This document shows positions 14,498-20,815 of a DNA stretch of 29,416 nt, piece by piece; the stretch's first letter is position 1; each line of letters opens with the position of its first letter. A program made the translations under genes and the position numbers. The notes under the pieces were generated by a model. It did not search any database. It was not told the origin of the DNA and saw only the letters and a program-made list of their open reading frames with translations. The DNA is from a virus. The DNA is taken from the IMG/VR virus record IMGVR_UViG_3300001473_000090, positions 1 through 29,416 of that record. One strand, 5' to 3'.

Positions 14498-15486
14498 GCG
14501 CTCGCCTCCTGGCTGGCTCGGTCGCCCGGCCAGCGCCGCAGGAAGTCCGGAACATCCGGCATGCCTTCGTCGTCTCGGTTGGCCCCTCGCGGCCCGCCGG
14601 ATTCGCGCTGATCAGAACGGCAACCCGACGGAACGCCATTCACGCAACCCTCGCCGCCCGTGCTTACATCACGGTTAGAGGGGCCCTCTGGGTAACTCGA
14701 TATCTCGGAGGCGGCTTGCGAACCTTCGGCCATTCTAACGTCGGCCGCTGCAACGGCGGGTGACGCGGAGGGCTCCGGGTCAGGTTCGCTTGGTTCGCTC
14801 GGGCTGCCGTCATCGCCCGCTGAGTAGGCCTCCTGCCGTGATGGTTTGGGCTCAGGGGTCGTGTGCGCACGCCCGAGCTTCTCGCCAAACTCGATCAGCT
14901 CGGGCGCGGCCTCGAACCATTCGCCATGCGTGCGGAGCGCAGAAAACTGAGCGTGGATTTCCATCTCTCTTTTCCTGCCGCCCGGGCAGGTCGCTAGAAG
15001 CCTAAGCTCGCAAGGCGATTGCGTGGTGAGAGCCAGAATCCTGCGTTTCGGGGTTCGGGAAACGCCGATCTTCACGCGGTTGAGATCGGGCGCCAGCAGG
15101 AAGTAGACGGTGCCTGACGTGTCTGTGCCGGGGATTTTTCCCTCGTCTTCAAGGGCGTCAAAAATCACCTGACGCGCGCGCCACATTCTCCGAGCCGGGC
15201 CGTCGTCTTCGTCTCGCGCGCGTGCGCGAGGGGGCCGCTCACCGGCGTCGCAGTCCAACGCGCGCATGTAGAGATCGATGATCTCGTTGAGTTCCGCGTG
15301 GCCAGTAGGATCGGCCTCGCGATTGCGACGAATGCCTATCACCGCCTTCAGTGCCGGCAGGCTCAATCCGACCGATTTGGCCTCTTTGTAGACCTCGGAT
15401 TTGTCGGCATTGAGCGCCCGCGCCTCTTCCTCAAGGCGCTCGATCCGCTCGACGAAGGAGCGCAAAACCTGATCGGACGCGGTCAT
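14494..15486 (-). CDS. GapR (DUF2312) domain fused to a GIY-YIG/T5orf172-type domain
   Basis: Residues about 5-78 match GapR/DUF2312 end to end: LRSFVERIERLEEEARALNA, then SEVYKEAKSVGLSLPALKAV and INDLY-type ending (NEIIDLYMRALD). GapR is the alphaproteobacterial nucleoid protein that clamps overtwisted DNA. Residues about 125-195 carry a GIY-YIG-fold T5orf172/Mug113-like domain: GTVYFLLAPD, VKIGVSRTPKRRILAL, an E in KREMEIHAQF and HGEWFEA. The VYF, KIG, R and E positions match the family's key residues. A low-complexity Ser/Pro/Glu tail (about 205-330) ends the protein. The fusion would place a probable nuclease on supercoiling-stressed DNA. ATGA junctions join both neighbours. Domains are seen; the joint role is inferred. 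Confidence 0.85.
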   Translation of the reverse strand: MTASDQVLRSFVERIERLEEEARALNADKSEVYKEAKSVGLSLPALKAVIGIRRNREADPTGHAELNEIIDLYMRALDCDAGERPPRARARDEDDGPARRMWRARQVIFDALEDEGKIPGTDTSGTVYFLLAPDLNRVKIGVSRTPKRRILALTTQSPCELRLLATCPGGRKREMEIHAQFSALRTHGEWFEAAPELIEFGEKLGRAHTTPEPKPSRQEAYSAGDDGSPSEPSEPDPEPSASPAVAAADVRMAEGSQAASEISSYPEGPSNRDVSTGGEGCVNGVPSGCRSDQRESGGPRGANRDDEGMPDVPDFLRRWPGDRASQEASA

Positions 15487-15971
15487 GACGCCACCGCCTT
15501 CGGCCCGGAGTGCTCGGTGAGGTATCGGCAGCAGGCGATCTTCAGCGCCCTGACATGTGGAACCATGGCCCGATGTTCGGTCGCATCGATCTGGCCGTCT
15601 TCCAGCGCCTCACCGAGCGTGGCCGACATGGCCCCGACCTGCGCGTTGAACTTGTAGCCGTCGATGCCCTCGCCCTCGACGGCATGCGCGCCCTGCCCAG
15701 CGGGGCTGAGGATCTCTGACGTGAACGCCGGCCCGAGCGCGGCCATGATCCGCCAGAGCTTTTCGCCCAGCGGCACCTTGCCGTTCCGGTAGCCTTCGAG
15801 CGTGCGGACATCGAGGCCGGTGACTTCCGCAAGCGAGCGGATCGACCAGGGCTTACCCAGGCCCACGTGCCGGCGAAACGCATCACTCACGATCTCGGAG
15901 AGCAGGTCCGACGTGATCGCCGTGATCTTCCCGCTGTCAATGTTGACGGGGGCATCCTTAGTGTTCGGCAT
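15483..15971 (-). CDS. HTH transcriptional regulator (CII-like position)
   Basis: This 162-aa protein has a helix-turn-helix, SIRSLAEVTGLDVRTLEGYR (about residues 43-62), followed by NGKVPLGEKLWRIMAALGP. The C-terminal half is helical. The start at ATG 15971 has a near-ideal SD, GGAGGTGATC, 5 nt upstream; the longer TTG start at 15989 is therefore rejected. It follows the LexA-like protein in the cro operon, the place of CII-type activators in lambda-like phages. I did not recognise a named family, so the CII role is positional inference. Confidence 0.75.
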   Translation of the reverse strand: MPNTKDAPVNIDSGKITAITSDLLSEIVSDAFRRHVGLGKPWSIRSLAEVTGLDVRTLEGYRNGKVPLGEKLWRIMAALGPAFTSEILSPAGQGAHAVEGEGIDGYKFNAQVGAMSATLGEALEDGQIDATEHRAMVPHVRALKIACCRYLTEHSGPKAVAS

Positions 15972-16305
15972 GCGACGGATCACCTCCAATTCGGGAACTC
16001 ACTTGCCGGCACAGGTCACTGCCGAGCGCCTGCCCTTCGTTCAGGGCGGCCTTGACGGATGACCATGTGTCGGCATCAACGCGGATCTGGCCTTGACCGG
16101 TCCGCAGAACCTCGATCGCGCGGGCCTTGCCCGGAATGCGGCGGATGTAGCCGCGATCTTCCAAGCCAAGGATCAGGCGATCGATGCCAGATTTCGCCGC
16201 CAGCCCCATGGCTTCGGCCATCTCGTCAAACGACGGCGCGACGCCGGTCTGGCCAATGTGATCGTCCAGCAGATGAAGCAGTTTCGCTTGCTTCGCGGTC
16301 AGCAC
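15958..16305 (-). CDS. Stand-alone LexA-type winged-helix protein
   Basis: This 115-aa protein is the LexA N-terminal DNA-binding domain: LTAKQAKLLHLLDDHIGQTG, VAPSFDEMAEAMGLAAKSGI and LEDRGYIRRIPGKARAIEVL (residues about 1-68). The peptidase domain of LexA is absent; instead a short polar C-terminus follows. I start at the GTG at 16305 (GGGGG SD about 7 nt upstream), which puts LTAKQ next to the start as in LexA. An ATG at 16395 would add about 30 residues. It probably binds LexA-like (SOS) operators or phage operators, but it cannot be cleaved by RecA. Confidence 0.75.
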   Translation of the reverse strand: MLTAKQAKLLHLLDDHIGQTGVAPSFDEMAEAMGLAAKSGIDRLILGLEDRGYIRRIPGKARAIEVLRTGQGQIRVDADTWSSVKAALNEGQALGSDLCRQVSSRIGGDPSHAEH

Positions 16306-16354
16306 GTCGCGGCCCCCAGCCCATCGGCGTTGTCGTTCGACGTGTGCTGGCGGG

Positions 16355-16558
16355 TCACGGGGTGACAACCCATGCTGTGTCAGGACGGGCGCCATGAGAC
16401 GCTGGGATTGGCCCGACACTGTTTGTGCAGCGCGCGCAGCGATACTGCTCGCCTTCCGGGCCGTTCCAGTAGTCTTGCGGGATGTGCATGCGACCGGATG
16501 TTCCGGGCTTGGTCGGGTTCACAAATTGTCCGCACGTCACGCAATTCGGTGGATACAT
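16355..16558 (-). CDS. Small zinc-ribbon phage protein
   Basis: This 67-aa protein begins MYPPNCVTCGQFVNPTKPGT and later has EQYRCARCTNSVG: two C-x-x-C pairs 36 residues apart, a zinc ribbon. The ATG at 16558 overlaps the upstream stop by TGATG. It is followed by a 49-nt gap before the LexA-like GTG start. The function is unknown; such ribbons are frequent in phage early operons. Confidence 0.7.
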   Translation of the reverse strand: MYPPNCVTCGQFVNPTKPGTSGRMHIPQDYWNGPEGEQYRCARCTNSVGPIPASHGARPDTAWVVTP

Positions 16559-16899
16559 CACGGCTTGGGCTCCCAAAACACGCCGGCCTCTCCGCACCGC
16601 CCGTTGCGAGATCGCGCCTCATCGCACAATGCATTGTCGATGGTTGGCTGGCCCTTCGGGATATGCCAGCGCACAGCGCGGTTCATGCAGGTGTCGACGG
16701 ATCGACCCGAGCGGGGCTGGTCATCGTAATGGATGCAGTTGATGCAGGGGCGCTGCATACCAAGCTCGACGAATTCACGGTCTATTGCCGCGTAATCGGA
16801 TGCGGTTGGTCGTTCCGTGACTGGCCGGGCGCCAATGCCATCGGTCTCGTTAGGCGCGCCAACGTCAGCGCCGCATTCAAAGCAAACCTCCCCGCTCAC
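16558..16899 (-). CDS. Cysteine-rich phage protein, probable zinc binder
   Basis: This 113-aa protein has CFECG near the start, CINCIHYDD (about residues 52-60), a lone C in SVDTCMNRAV, then LCDEARSRNGRCG. The pairs suggest two zinc sites. The start is GTG at 16899 in a GTGA overlap with the Cro-like stop. No named family was recognised, but the RPCINCIHY type motif with C-terminal CD-E-R-RCG is common in alphaproteobacterial prophages. A regulatory or DNA-binding role is only a guess. Confidence 0.7.
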   Translation of the reverse strand: MSGEVCFECGADVGAPNETDGIGARPVTERPTASDYAAIDREFVELGMQRPCINCIHYDDQPRSGRSVDTCMNRAVRWHIPKGQPTIDNALCDEARSRNGRCGEAGVFWEPKP

Positions 16900-17111
16900 G
16901 CCGCGCCTCGCTCGTCGGGGGCCGGCATCTCCAAGAAGTCATTTGCTGTGACAGCGCCGTTGGTTACGCGGACGAGAACTTCGGCGACCTCTTTCGGAGG
17001 GTATGATTTGCCCGATCGGTAGCGACTTACCTGCGGTCGGCTAACGCCAAGCATTTCGGCCATCTGCCAATCGCGCAGATTATTGGCGGCCATGTAGTCT
17101 GAAAGCGTCAT
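16896..17111 (-). CDS. Cro-like HTH repressor
   Basis: This 71-aa protein starts at the ATG at 17111 (MTLSDYMAANNLRDWQMAEM). It has an HTH with QMAEMLGVSRPQVSRYRSGK (about residues 16-35) and ends with a short dimerisation-type tail. Size, HTH and divergence from a larger repressor are those of Cro. The promoter (17120-17148) puts the predicted start of transcription about 2 nt before the ATG, so the mRNA would be almost leaderless; no SD is seen. It is the first gene of the minus-strand early operon, joined by GTGA to the next gene. It should shut down the repressor gene and later its own operon. Confidence 0.85.
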   Translation of the reverse strand: MTLSDYMAANNLRDWQMAEMLGVSRPQVSRYRSGKSYPPKEVAEVLVRVTNGAVTANDFLEMPAPDERGAA

Positions 17112-17119
17112 GAGCCCGG

Positions 17120-17148
17120 AAAGTACGGGAAATGCACACTCTAGGCAA
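17120..17148 (-). promoter_or_regulatory. Predicted early promoter (PR-like) of the cro operon
   Basis: On the minus strand TTGCCT (17148-17143) and TACTTT (17125-17120) are 17 nt apart. The spacer contains GTGCAT (ATGCAC on plus, 17132-17137), one half of the palindrome found at 17192, so the repressor could block this promoter. Confidence 0.6.
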
Positions 17149-17191
17149 CCGGTTTTTTCGGACCTTCTCGCTTTCGGTTTAGCCCTCAAAA

Positions 17192-17206
17192 GTGCATAAC
17201 ATGCAC
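17192..17206. promoter_or_regulatory. Palindromic operator of the immunity region
   Basis: GTGCATAACATGCAC is a perfect 6+3+6 palindrome just upstream of the repressor gene, and half of it (ATGCAC) recurs inside the divergent promoter spacer. It overlaps a weak -10-like CATAAC on the plus strand. A repressor operator with autoregulation is the simplest reading. Confidence 0.65.
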
Positions 17207-17224
17207 AAATCCTCTGGGGGCATG

Positions 17225-17842
17225 ATGGCCAAGCCCAAGCATTTCATTCGCCAATGGAGAAAGTACCGCGGCCTCACGCTCAAAGACGTGGCCGCGCGAT
17301 GCGACTCGTCTCATGCCACGATCTCACGAATTGAGCGCGGCGCAGTCGCCTACACCCAGCAGAAACTAGAGTGCTTTGCGCGCGTCTTTCAATGCGCCGC
17401 CGGCGATCTGCTGACGAAGAATCCTCTTGAGGGGCCCGTCGGTGCTTCTGATGGCGGCCCCGACGTGGCTGCAACGCCACTAAGCAAGCCCAACTTCCTG
17501 AAGGATTGGCGAGACTTCAGAGGCTTGCGTCAGGCCAATATCTCGATGCTCTTGGGCCTGTCTACCCAACAGATCTCCAATATCGAACGGGGCGTTGGCG
17601 AACTGACGCCTGAACTATTGGATGCTTTCGCTGACATCTACAAGACAACAACAACCGACTTGCTGACCCGACCGCCGCCGAAACGAGCGCTCGCCAGAAG
17701 CCTCATCGACCGCCTTGATGAACGGGATTTCGCTGTTGCTTTGGCGTTACTCGAAGCCTTGGCCGAGCGCCCGGCCGCTCGCTCCACTACCGAGGCCGGC
17801 GTAACGGAGTCCGGGGCTATGCCGGAATCGAAACTGCGTTAG
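17225..17842 (+). CDS. Phage repressor with two tandem XRE HTH domains
   Basis: This 205-aa protein contains two XRE-type HTH domains: FIRQWRKYRGLTLKDVAARC with SSHATISRIERG (about residues 7-65) and FLKDWRDFRGLRQANISMLL with STQQISNIERG (about 90-145). They are clearly duplicated. A short helical tail follows; the S24/LexA-type peptidase domain of lambda CI is missing. It should therefore not be cleaved in the SOS response. The start at ATG 17225 uses GGGGG 4 nt upstream; ATG 17222 and GTG 17192 are alternatives. It is divergent from the Cro-like gene and its operator candidates lie between the two. Role as the immunity repressor: strong inference. Confidence 0.85.
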   Translation: MAKPKHFIRQWRKYRGLTLKDVAARCDSSHATISRIERGAVAYTQQKLECFARVFQCAAGDLLTKNPLEGPVGASDGGPDVAATPLSKPNFLKDWRDFRGLRQANISMLLGLSTQQISNIERGVGELTPELLDAFADIYKTTTTDLLTRPPPKRALARSLIDRLDERDFAVALALLEALAERPAARSTTEAGVTESGAMPESKLR

Positions 17843-17846
17843 AGCC

Positions 17847-18824
17847 TCACTGCAACCCCGCAAAAGGCGCGAACTTCTTCAGCTCAGCCTGCACCTCTGT
17901 CAACGAGCGCGCGCCAGTAGCCATCTGGACCCGCATCACAGCCGCCCTAATCGCTCCGCGCGAGATCGGCATGACTCGTGCAAGGTCGCCCTCCGCGTAC
18001 CCCTTCATGATGCCGAGTAACGCTTCAGATTGGTCTGTGTCGGTGCCGAACTTTGCGCCGTAGGCCACAACGGGCGAATACCTCATGGTCGGATCGAAGA
18101 AACGCACAACAGCGAGAACTTCGTCTGTGAGCGCGCTCGGCAGCCGGATCGGCTCAGCCTGGACCTGAACACGGCGCTGCCGCGAGTCGCCCATTTCCAA
18201 GGTCACGGTTGAATTCAGAGCGCTGCCGTTCTCGACTGCGGCCCGGATCGTTTCCAACAGGAATGATCGCGACGGCTGGCCCGGGCCGGTGATCCCGAAC
18301 TCGCCGTAGCTCACCACGTCAGGTGATTGCGACAAGAGGTCATCGACAGCCGCGTTTGCGCACACGATCGATCCGTTGCTCTTGACTATTGCGGTCGGCA
18401 CCTCGCCAAACACCAGCGCGTGCTTGAGGTCGACCAGCTTCCCCACCTCTTCAGAACTCTCTGCCTTCCACTCTCTGACCGTAACGATGTGGTCTTCATC
18501 AACGACCTCGTGGGCCGCAAACAACACGCGGCCATTGTTGTAGAAACGTGCCTGATAGGAAGATGGCTGAGTTGTCCGCCGAAGCATTATGGCTCGGTTG
18601 ATGTAATCCGAGTGGCTGATATTCATGTTTATGTTGACAAGGGATAAGCTAAGGGATTGCTCCATGTACTCCTGATACCACTTTGGTTGATATGTGAAGT
18701 TCTCTTCGAAGTACTCGTCGAGTATGGAATTCGTGTAAACTATCCTGCCTGCTTTCGTGGTCGCCATCACCTCGAAGCCATGGCTTGTCCAACTCCTTAT
18801 CTTTTCAAAGTAGATTCCCGCCAC
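17847..18824 (-). CDS. PAS-like sensor with LuxR-type HTH, transcription regulator
   Basis: This 325-aa protein has two PAS-like segments: FEVMATTKAGRIVYTNSILD (about residues 17-36), and HALVFGEVPTAIVKSNGSIV with CANAAVDDLL (about 134-165). At the C-terminus is a LuxR-like HTH: SEALLGIMKGYAEGDLARVM, PISRGAIRAAVMRVQMATGA and RSLTEVQAEL (about 268-318). It probably senses an internal signal and controls transcription. The start is GTG at 18824 with AGGGTG upstream. It is convergent with the repressor gene (4 nt between stops). Base composition is more AT-rich than the phage operons, so it was probably acquired as cargo. Ligand and target are unknown. Confidence 0.8.
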   Translation of the reverse strand: MAGIYFEKIRSWTSHGFEVMATTKAGRIVYTNSILDEYFEENFTYQPKWYQEYMEQSLSLSLVNINMNISHSDYINRAIMLRRTTQPSSYQARFYNNGRVLFAAHEVVDEDHIVTVREWKAESSEEVGKLVDLKHALVFGEVPTAIVKSNGSIVCANAAVDDLLSQSPDVVSYGEFGITGPGQPSRSFLLETIRAAVENGSALNSTVTLEMGDSRQRRVQVQAEPIRLPSALTDEVLAVVRFFDPTMRYSPVVAYGAKFGTDTDQSEALLGIMKGYAEGDLARVMPISRGAIRAAVMRVQMATGARSLTEVQAELKKFAPFAGLQ

Positions 18825-18940
18825 GATGACACCCTAGGAAAGCCACCTGCGCTCTATCTCTGGGGGCTAGCGCATAGATAGAAAATGTAATACACTTCTA
18901 ATGTATAAACTAGTTTTGCAATTTCGTGAAGGGGTAAAGG

Positions 18941-19324
18941 ATGGCTCTACCAATCAAGGAAATCGAAACGCGGCTCGTTGAGGCCGGTCACTCCGACGAA
19001 GAGGCGCGGCTAGCCGGCCGTCTCTACAAGATGTTTGTCGCGTTCGCTGGGCAGCATCCAGGCCGGATGATTGCCCCGCCCTACTTAGCCGACATGGCTT
19101 GGCACGAACACTTGGCGATGGCGGGTTATACTCAGGACACAGTAGCGGCCTGCGGGCGGGCGTTGGTGCATGACGCTGACGAATTTGACAGCGAGCCCTT
19201 CTGGGAAGCGTGGGCGTTTTCTCGCGAATTGTTCAGCGAAGAGGGGGTGAACCTTCCGCGCAGAGGCGAGGATTCTGCCGGTTCCAGCCTTCGGCCGCAT
19301 ACATGCGTTGTCTTGGCTGCTTAA
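18941..19324 (+). CDS. WHEHL-motif protein of unknown function
   Basis: This 127-aa protein has an AAAGG SD 1-5 nt before the ATG. The segment PPYLADMAWHEHLAMAGYTQ (about residues 46-65) resembles the DxxWHxHL-x-x-x-x-Y motif of glycine-rich-domain (GRDP/DUF1399-type) proteins, and YxxD(M)xWHEHL is its hallmark; HDADEFDSEPFWEAW follows. I cannot name a reaction; the two His could bind a metal. It is transcribed divergently from the PAS regulator across a 116-nt AT-rich gap, so that regulator may control it. Moderately sure that it is a gene, unsure of its family. Confidence 0.7.
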   Translation: MALPIKEIETRLVEAGHSDEEARLAGRLYKMFVAFAGQHPGRMIAPPYLADMAWHEHLAMAGYTQDTVAACGRALVHDADEFDSEPFWEAWAFSRELFSEEGVNLPRRGEDSAGSSLRPHTCVVLAA

Positions 19325-19329
19325 ACGGG

Positions 19330-19354
19330 CGCGGGCGGCCCAGCGTCGCCCGCG
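19330..19354. repeat. Perfect 8-bp hairpin after the WHEHL gene
   Basis: CGCGGGCG and CGCCCGCG flank a 9-nt loop a few bases after the stop at 19324. There is no T-run, so it is a transcript-end stabiliser or weak terminator rather than a standard intrinsic terminator. Confidence 0.5.
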
Positions 19355-19398
19355 TCGTCTGCATCGTGGCGAGGGAGGTGTGAGGGGTCGACCGGGTG

Positions 19399-19427
19399 TG
19401 TACACCTCGTTACGACGAGAGTAGAAT
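19399..19427 (+). promoter_or_regulatory. Promoter of the PIN cassette
   Basis: TGTACA (19399-19404) and TAGAAT (19422-19427) are 17 nt apart. The -10 overlaps the left arm of the palindrome at 19425-19447, as expected for a promoter repressed by a protein bound there. Confidence 0.55.
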
Positions 19428-19447
19428 CTTTCCTGAAAGGAAAGATT
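19425..19447. promoter_or_regulatory. Operator-like palindrome of the PIN cassette
   Basis: AATCTTTCC, a 5-nt centre (TGAAA) and GGAAAGATT form a perfect 9-bp inverted repeat that covers the -10, the expected transcription start and the AGGAAAG SD of the first gene. It can act as an operator for autoregulation, or as an RNA hairpin that hides the SD. Confidence 0.65.
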
Positions 19448-19450
19448 TGG

Positions 19451-20194
19451 ATGGCTAAGCCGGATCAGATACCGACTGACCTCACCATTGATCTCGGAGA
19501 CGAACTCGCCCCCGACGAGTTTGTTGGCGCTGTCCGGAGTTTCTTTGGCTATGTTTCTGAAATCACAGAGGCCCAACGGGGCGACGGCTCCGAGATAAGC
19601 TGGACGGTGCGCGTGAAGGAGGGCAGCGCACTCATCGGTGTGGAGCCAAACGCAGCGGCCCCAACGTCTCGCCTCGCCATGATATATGCAAAGGCCATGC
19701 ACGGCCCATTGTCTTTGGCTAAAGGCGATATTCAAGGCGCCGGCCTCACTGAGAAGGCCATCGGACACCTGAAAAGCCTGTCTGACTTGGCTGAAAAGAA
19801 GCGAGACGGTGAGGGCGTTAGGCTGTGGGTGGAACGTAGGGCCGTCAGTATAAAAGGGGCTATCGCAAAAACCATCCGCGAAGACTGGGAAAGCGATTAC
19901 TACGACTACGGCACTATTGAGGGCAGGCTAGAGGCAATTCTTGACGCTAGAGGAGCCCTAAAAATAAGGGTTAAGGACTTCCTGTATTCCCGGCCGATTA
20001 GCTGCGTTGTTCCGGAAAAGCTGATTGACAAGGTGCTTAGTAGTTTTCGCCGCAGGGTCGAGATAGATGGCCGCATTCACTATCGCAAGAACGGCACGCC
20101 AATAAGCATAGAAGCCGATAACATTGGCCTTCTCCCGGAAGATGACGAGTTGCCGACCCCTGACGATGTCCGCGGAATCATGGTGTCTGCGTGA
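19451..20194 (+). CDS. Partner protein of the PIN cassette, unknown family, OB-like C-terminus
   Basis: This 247-aa protein has an N-terminal mixed alpha/beta part (about 1-145) with no recognised family. From about residue 150 the segment YYDYGTIEGRLEAILDARGA, LKIRVKDFLYSRPISCVVPE and RVEIDGRIHYRKNGTPISIE gives alternating beta strands like a small barrel. The stop overlaps the GTG start of the PIN gene by GTGA, so the two are translated together. It has the antitoxin's usual place (first gene), but it is larger than VapB and has no visible AbrB, RHH or HTH domain. The promoter, palindrome and terminator that bracket the pair make it a self-contained, AT-richer cassette. Antitoxin or sensor role is inferred. 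Confidence 0.8.
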   Translation: MAKPDQIPTDLTIDLGDELAPDEFVGAVRSFFGYVSEITEAQRGDGSEISWTVRVKEGSALIGVEPNAAAPTSRLAMIYAKAMHGPLSLAKGDIQGAGLTEKAIGHLKSLSDLAEKKRDGEGVRLWVERRAVSIKGAIAKTIREDWESDYYDYGTIEGRLEAILDARGALKIRVKDFLYSRPISCVVPEKLIDKVLSSFRRRVEIDGRIHYRKNGTPISIEADNIGLLPEDDELPTPDDVRGIMVSA

Positions 20195-20673
20195 CGGTCG
20201 AAAAAATATACTGGGACAGTGATTGCTTTTTGGGATTTTTTCAGGCTGAACCCGAAAAAGTCGGCAAGTGCGGCGCCGTTATAGATCGAGCTGAGCTTGG
20301 CGATGTGCTGATTGTAACGTCGGCCCTCACTATTGCTGAAGTGCTTTGGATGAGGAACGCGCCCAAACTCCGCAAGGAGAAAGCGGATGTGCTTCGGCGG
20401 TTTTTTCGGCGCTCGATCATGCGTGTCCACAATGTCACGAGAAAAATCGCTGAGGATGCTCAGGACCTTGTTTGGGACCATTCAATCAAACCAAAGGACG
20501 CGCTACACGTTGCCACCGCTCTGCACTTAAGGGTGGATGCGCTCGAAACGTTTGATGAACGGCTGCTTTCCAAAAGCGGCACAGTTGGCAGCCCTCTTCT
20601 GCTCATACGGGAGCCACAAGACCATGCCCAAGGATCCATGAATTTAGTGCTGCCGGGAGGCGAGCCAGCCTAG
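20191..20673 (+). CDS. PIN-domain ribonuclease (VapC-like)
   Basis: This 160-aa PIN domain has its four acidic positions: D in KIYWDSDCFLGFF (about residue 9), E in SALTIAEVLW (about 50), D in KPKDALHVATAL (about 103), and D in LETFDERLL (about 121). PIN proteins cleave RNA in a metal-dependent way; VapC toxins do so on tRNA or rRNA. The start is GTG, overlapping the previous stop. A strong terminator (20705-20729) follows. Toxin of a TA-like pair is the first hypothesis; a defence effector that is activated by the large partner is the alternative. Confidence 0.85.
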   Translation: MTVEKIYWDSDCFLGFFQAEPEKVGKCGAVIDRAELGDVLIVTSALTIAEVLWMRNAPKLRKEKADVLRRFFRRSIMRVHNVTRKIAEDAQDLVWDHSIKPKDALHVATALHLRVDALETFDERLLSKSGTVGSPLLLIREPQDHAQGSMNLVLPGGEPA

Positions 20674-20704
20674 GCCAACCCTCAACCTTGTATGCTAGCC
20701 ACCA

Positions 20705-20729
20705 CCCCGCCCCGGCGGGGTTTTCTTTT
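20705..20729 (+). terminator. Rho-independent terminator after the PIN gene
   Basis: CCCCGC and GCGGGG form a 6-bp stem (CCCG loop), followed by TTTTCTTTT. It ends the two-gene PIN transcript and insulates the plus operon. Confidence 0.9.
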
Positions 20730-20756
20730 GGGCGGGTGGTGGGCGAGACCGCCGAG

Positions 20757-20798
20757 ATGTTCATTAAATGCAAATTTTGCTTGACCATTATGTTCATT
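20757..20798. repeat. Direct repeat ATGTTCATT, 33 bp apart
   Basis: ATGTTCATT occurs at 20757-20765 and 20790-20798, on the same face of the helix (33 bp is about three turns), around AT-rich sequence with TTGACC between the copies. Regulator-binding sites for the plus-operon promoter are likely. Confidence 0.5.
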
Positions 20799-20815
20799 TA
20801 CCGCACTCTCTCCCC

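Noticed and set aside
19085-19768. Minus-strand open frame of about 227 codons over the WHEHL gene and PIN-cassette promoter
   Set aside because: It crosses a promoter, palindrome and two supported plus-strand genes, with no SD or motif.
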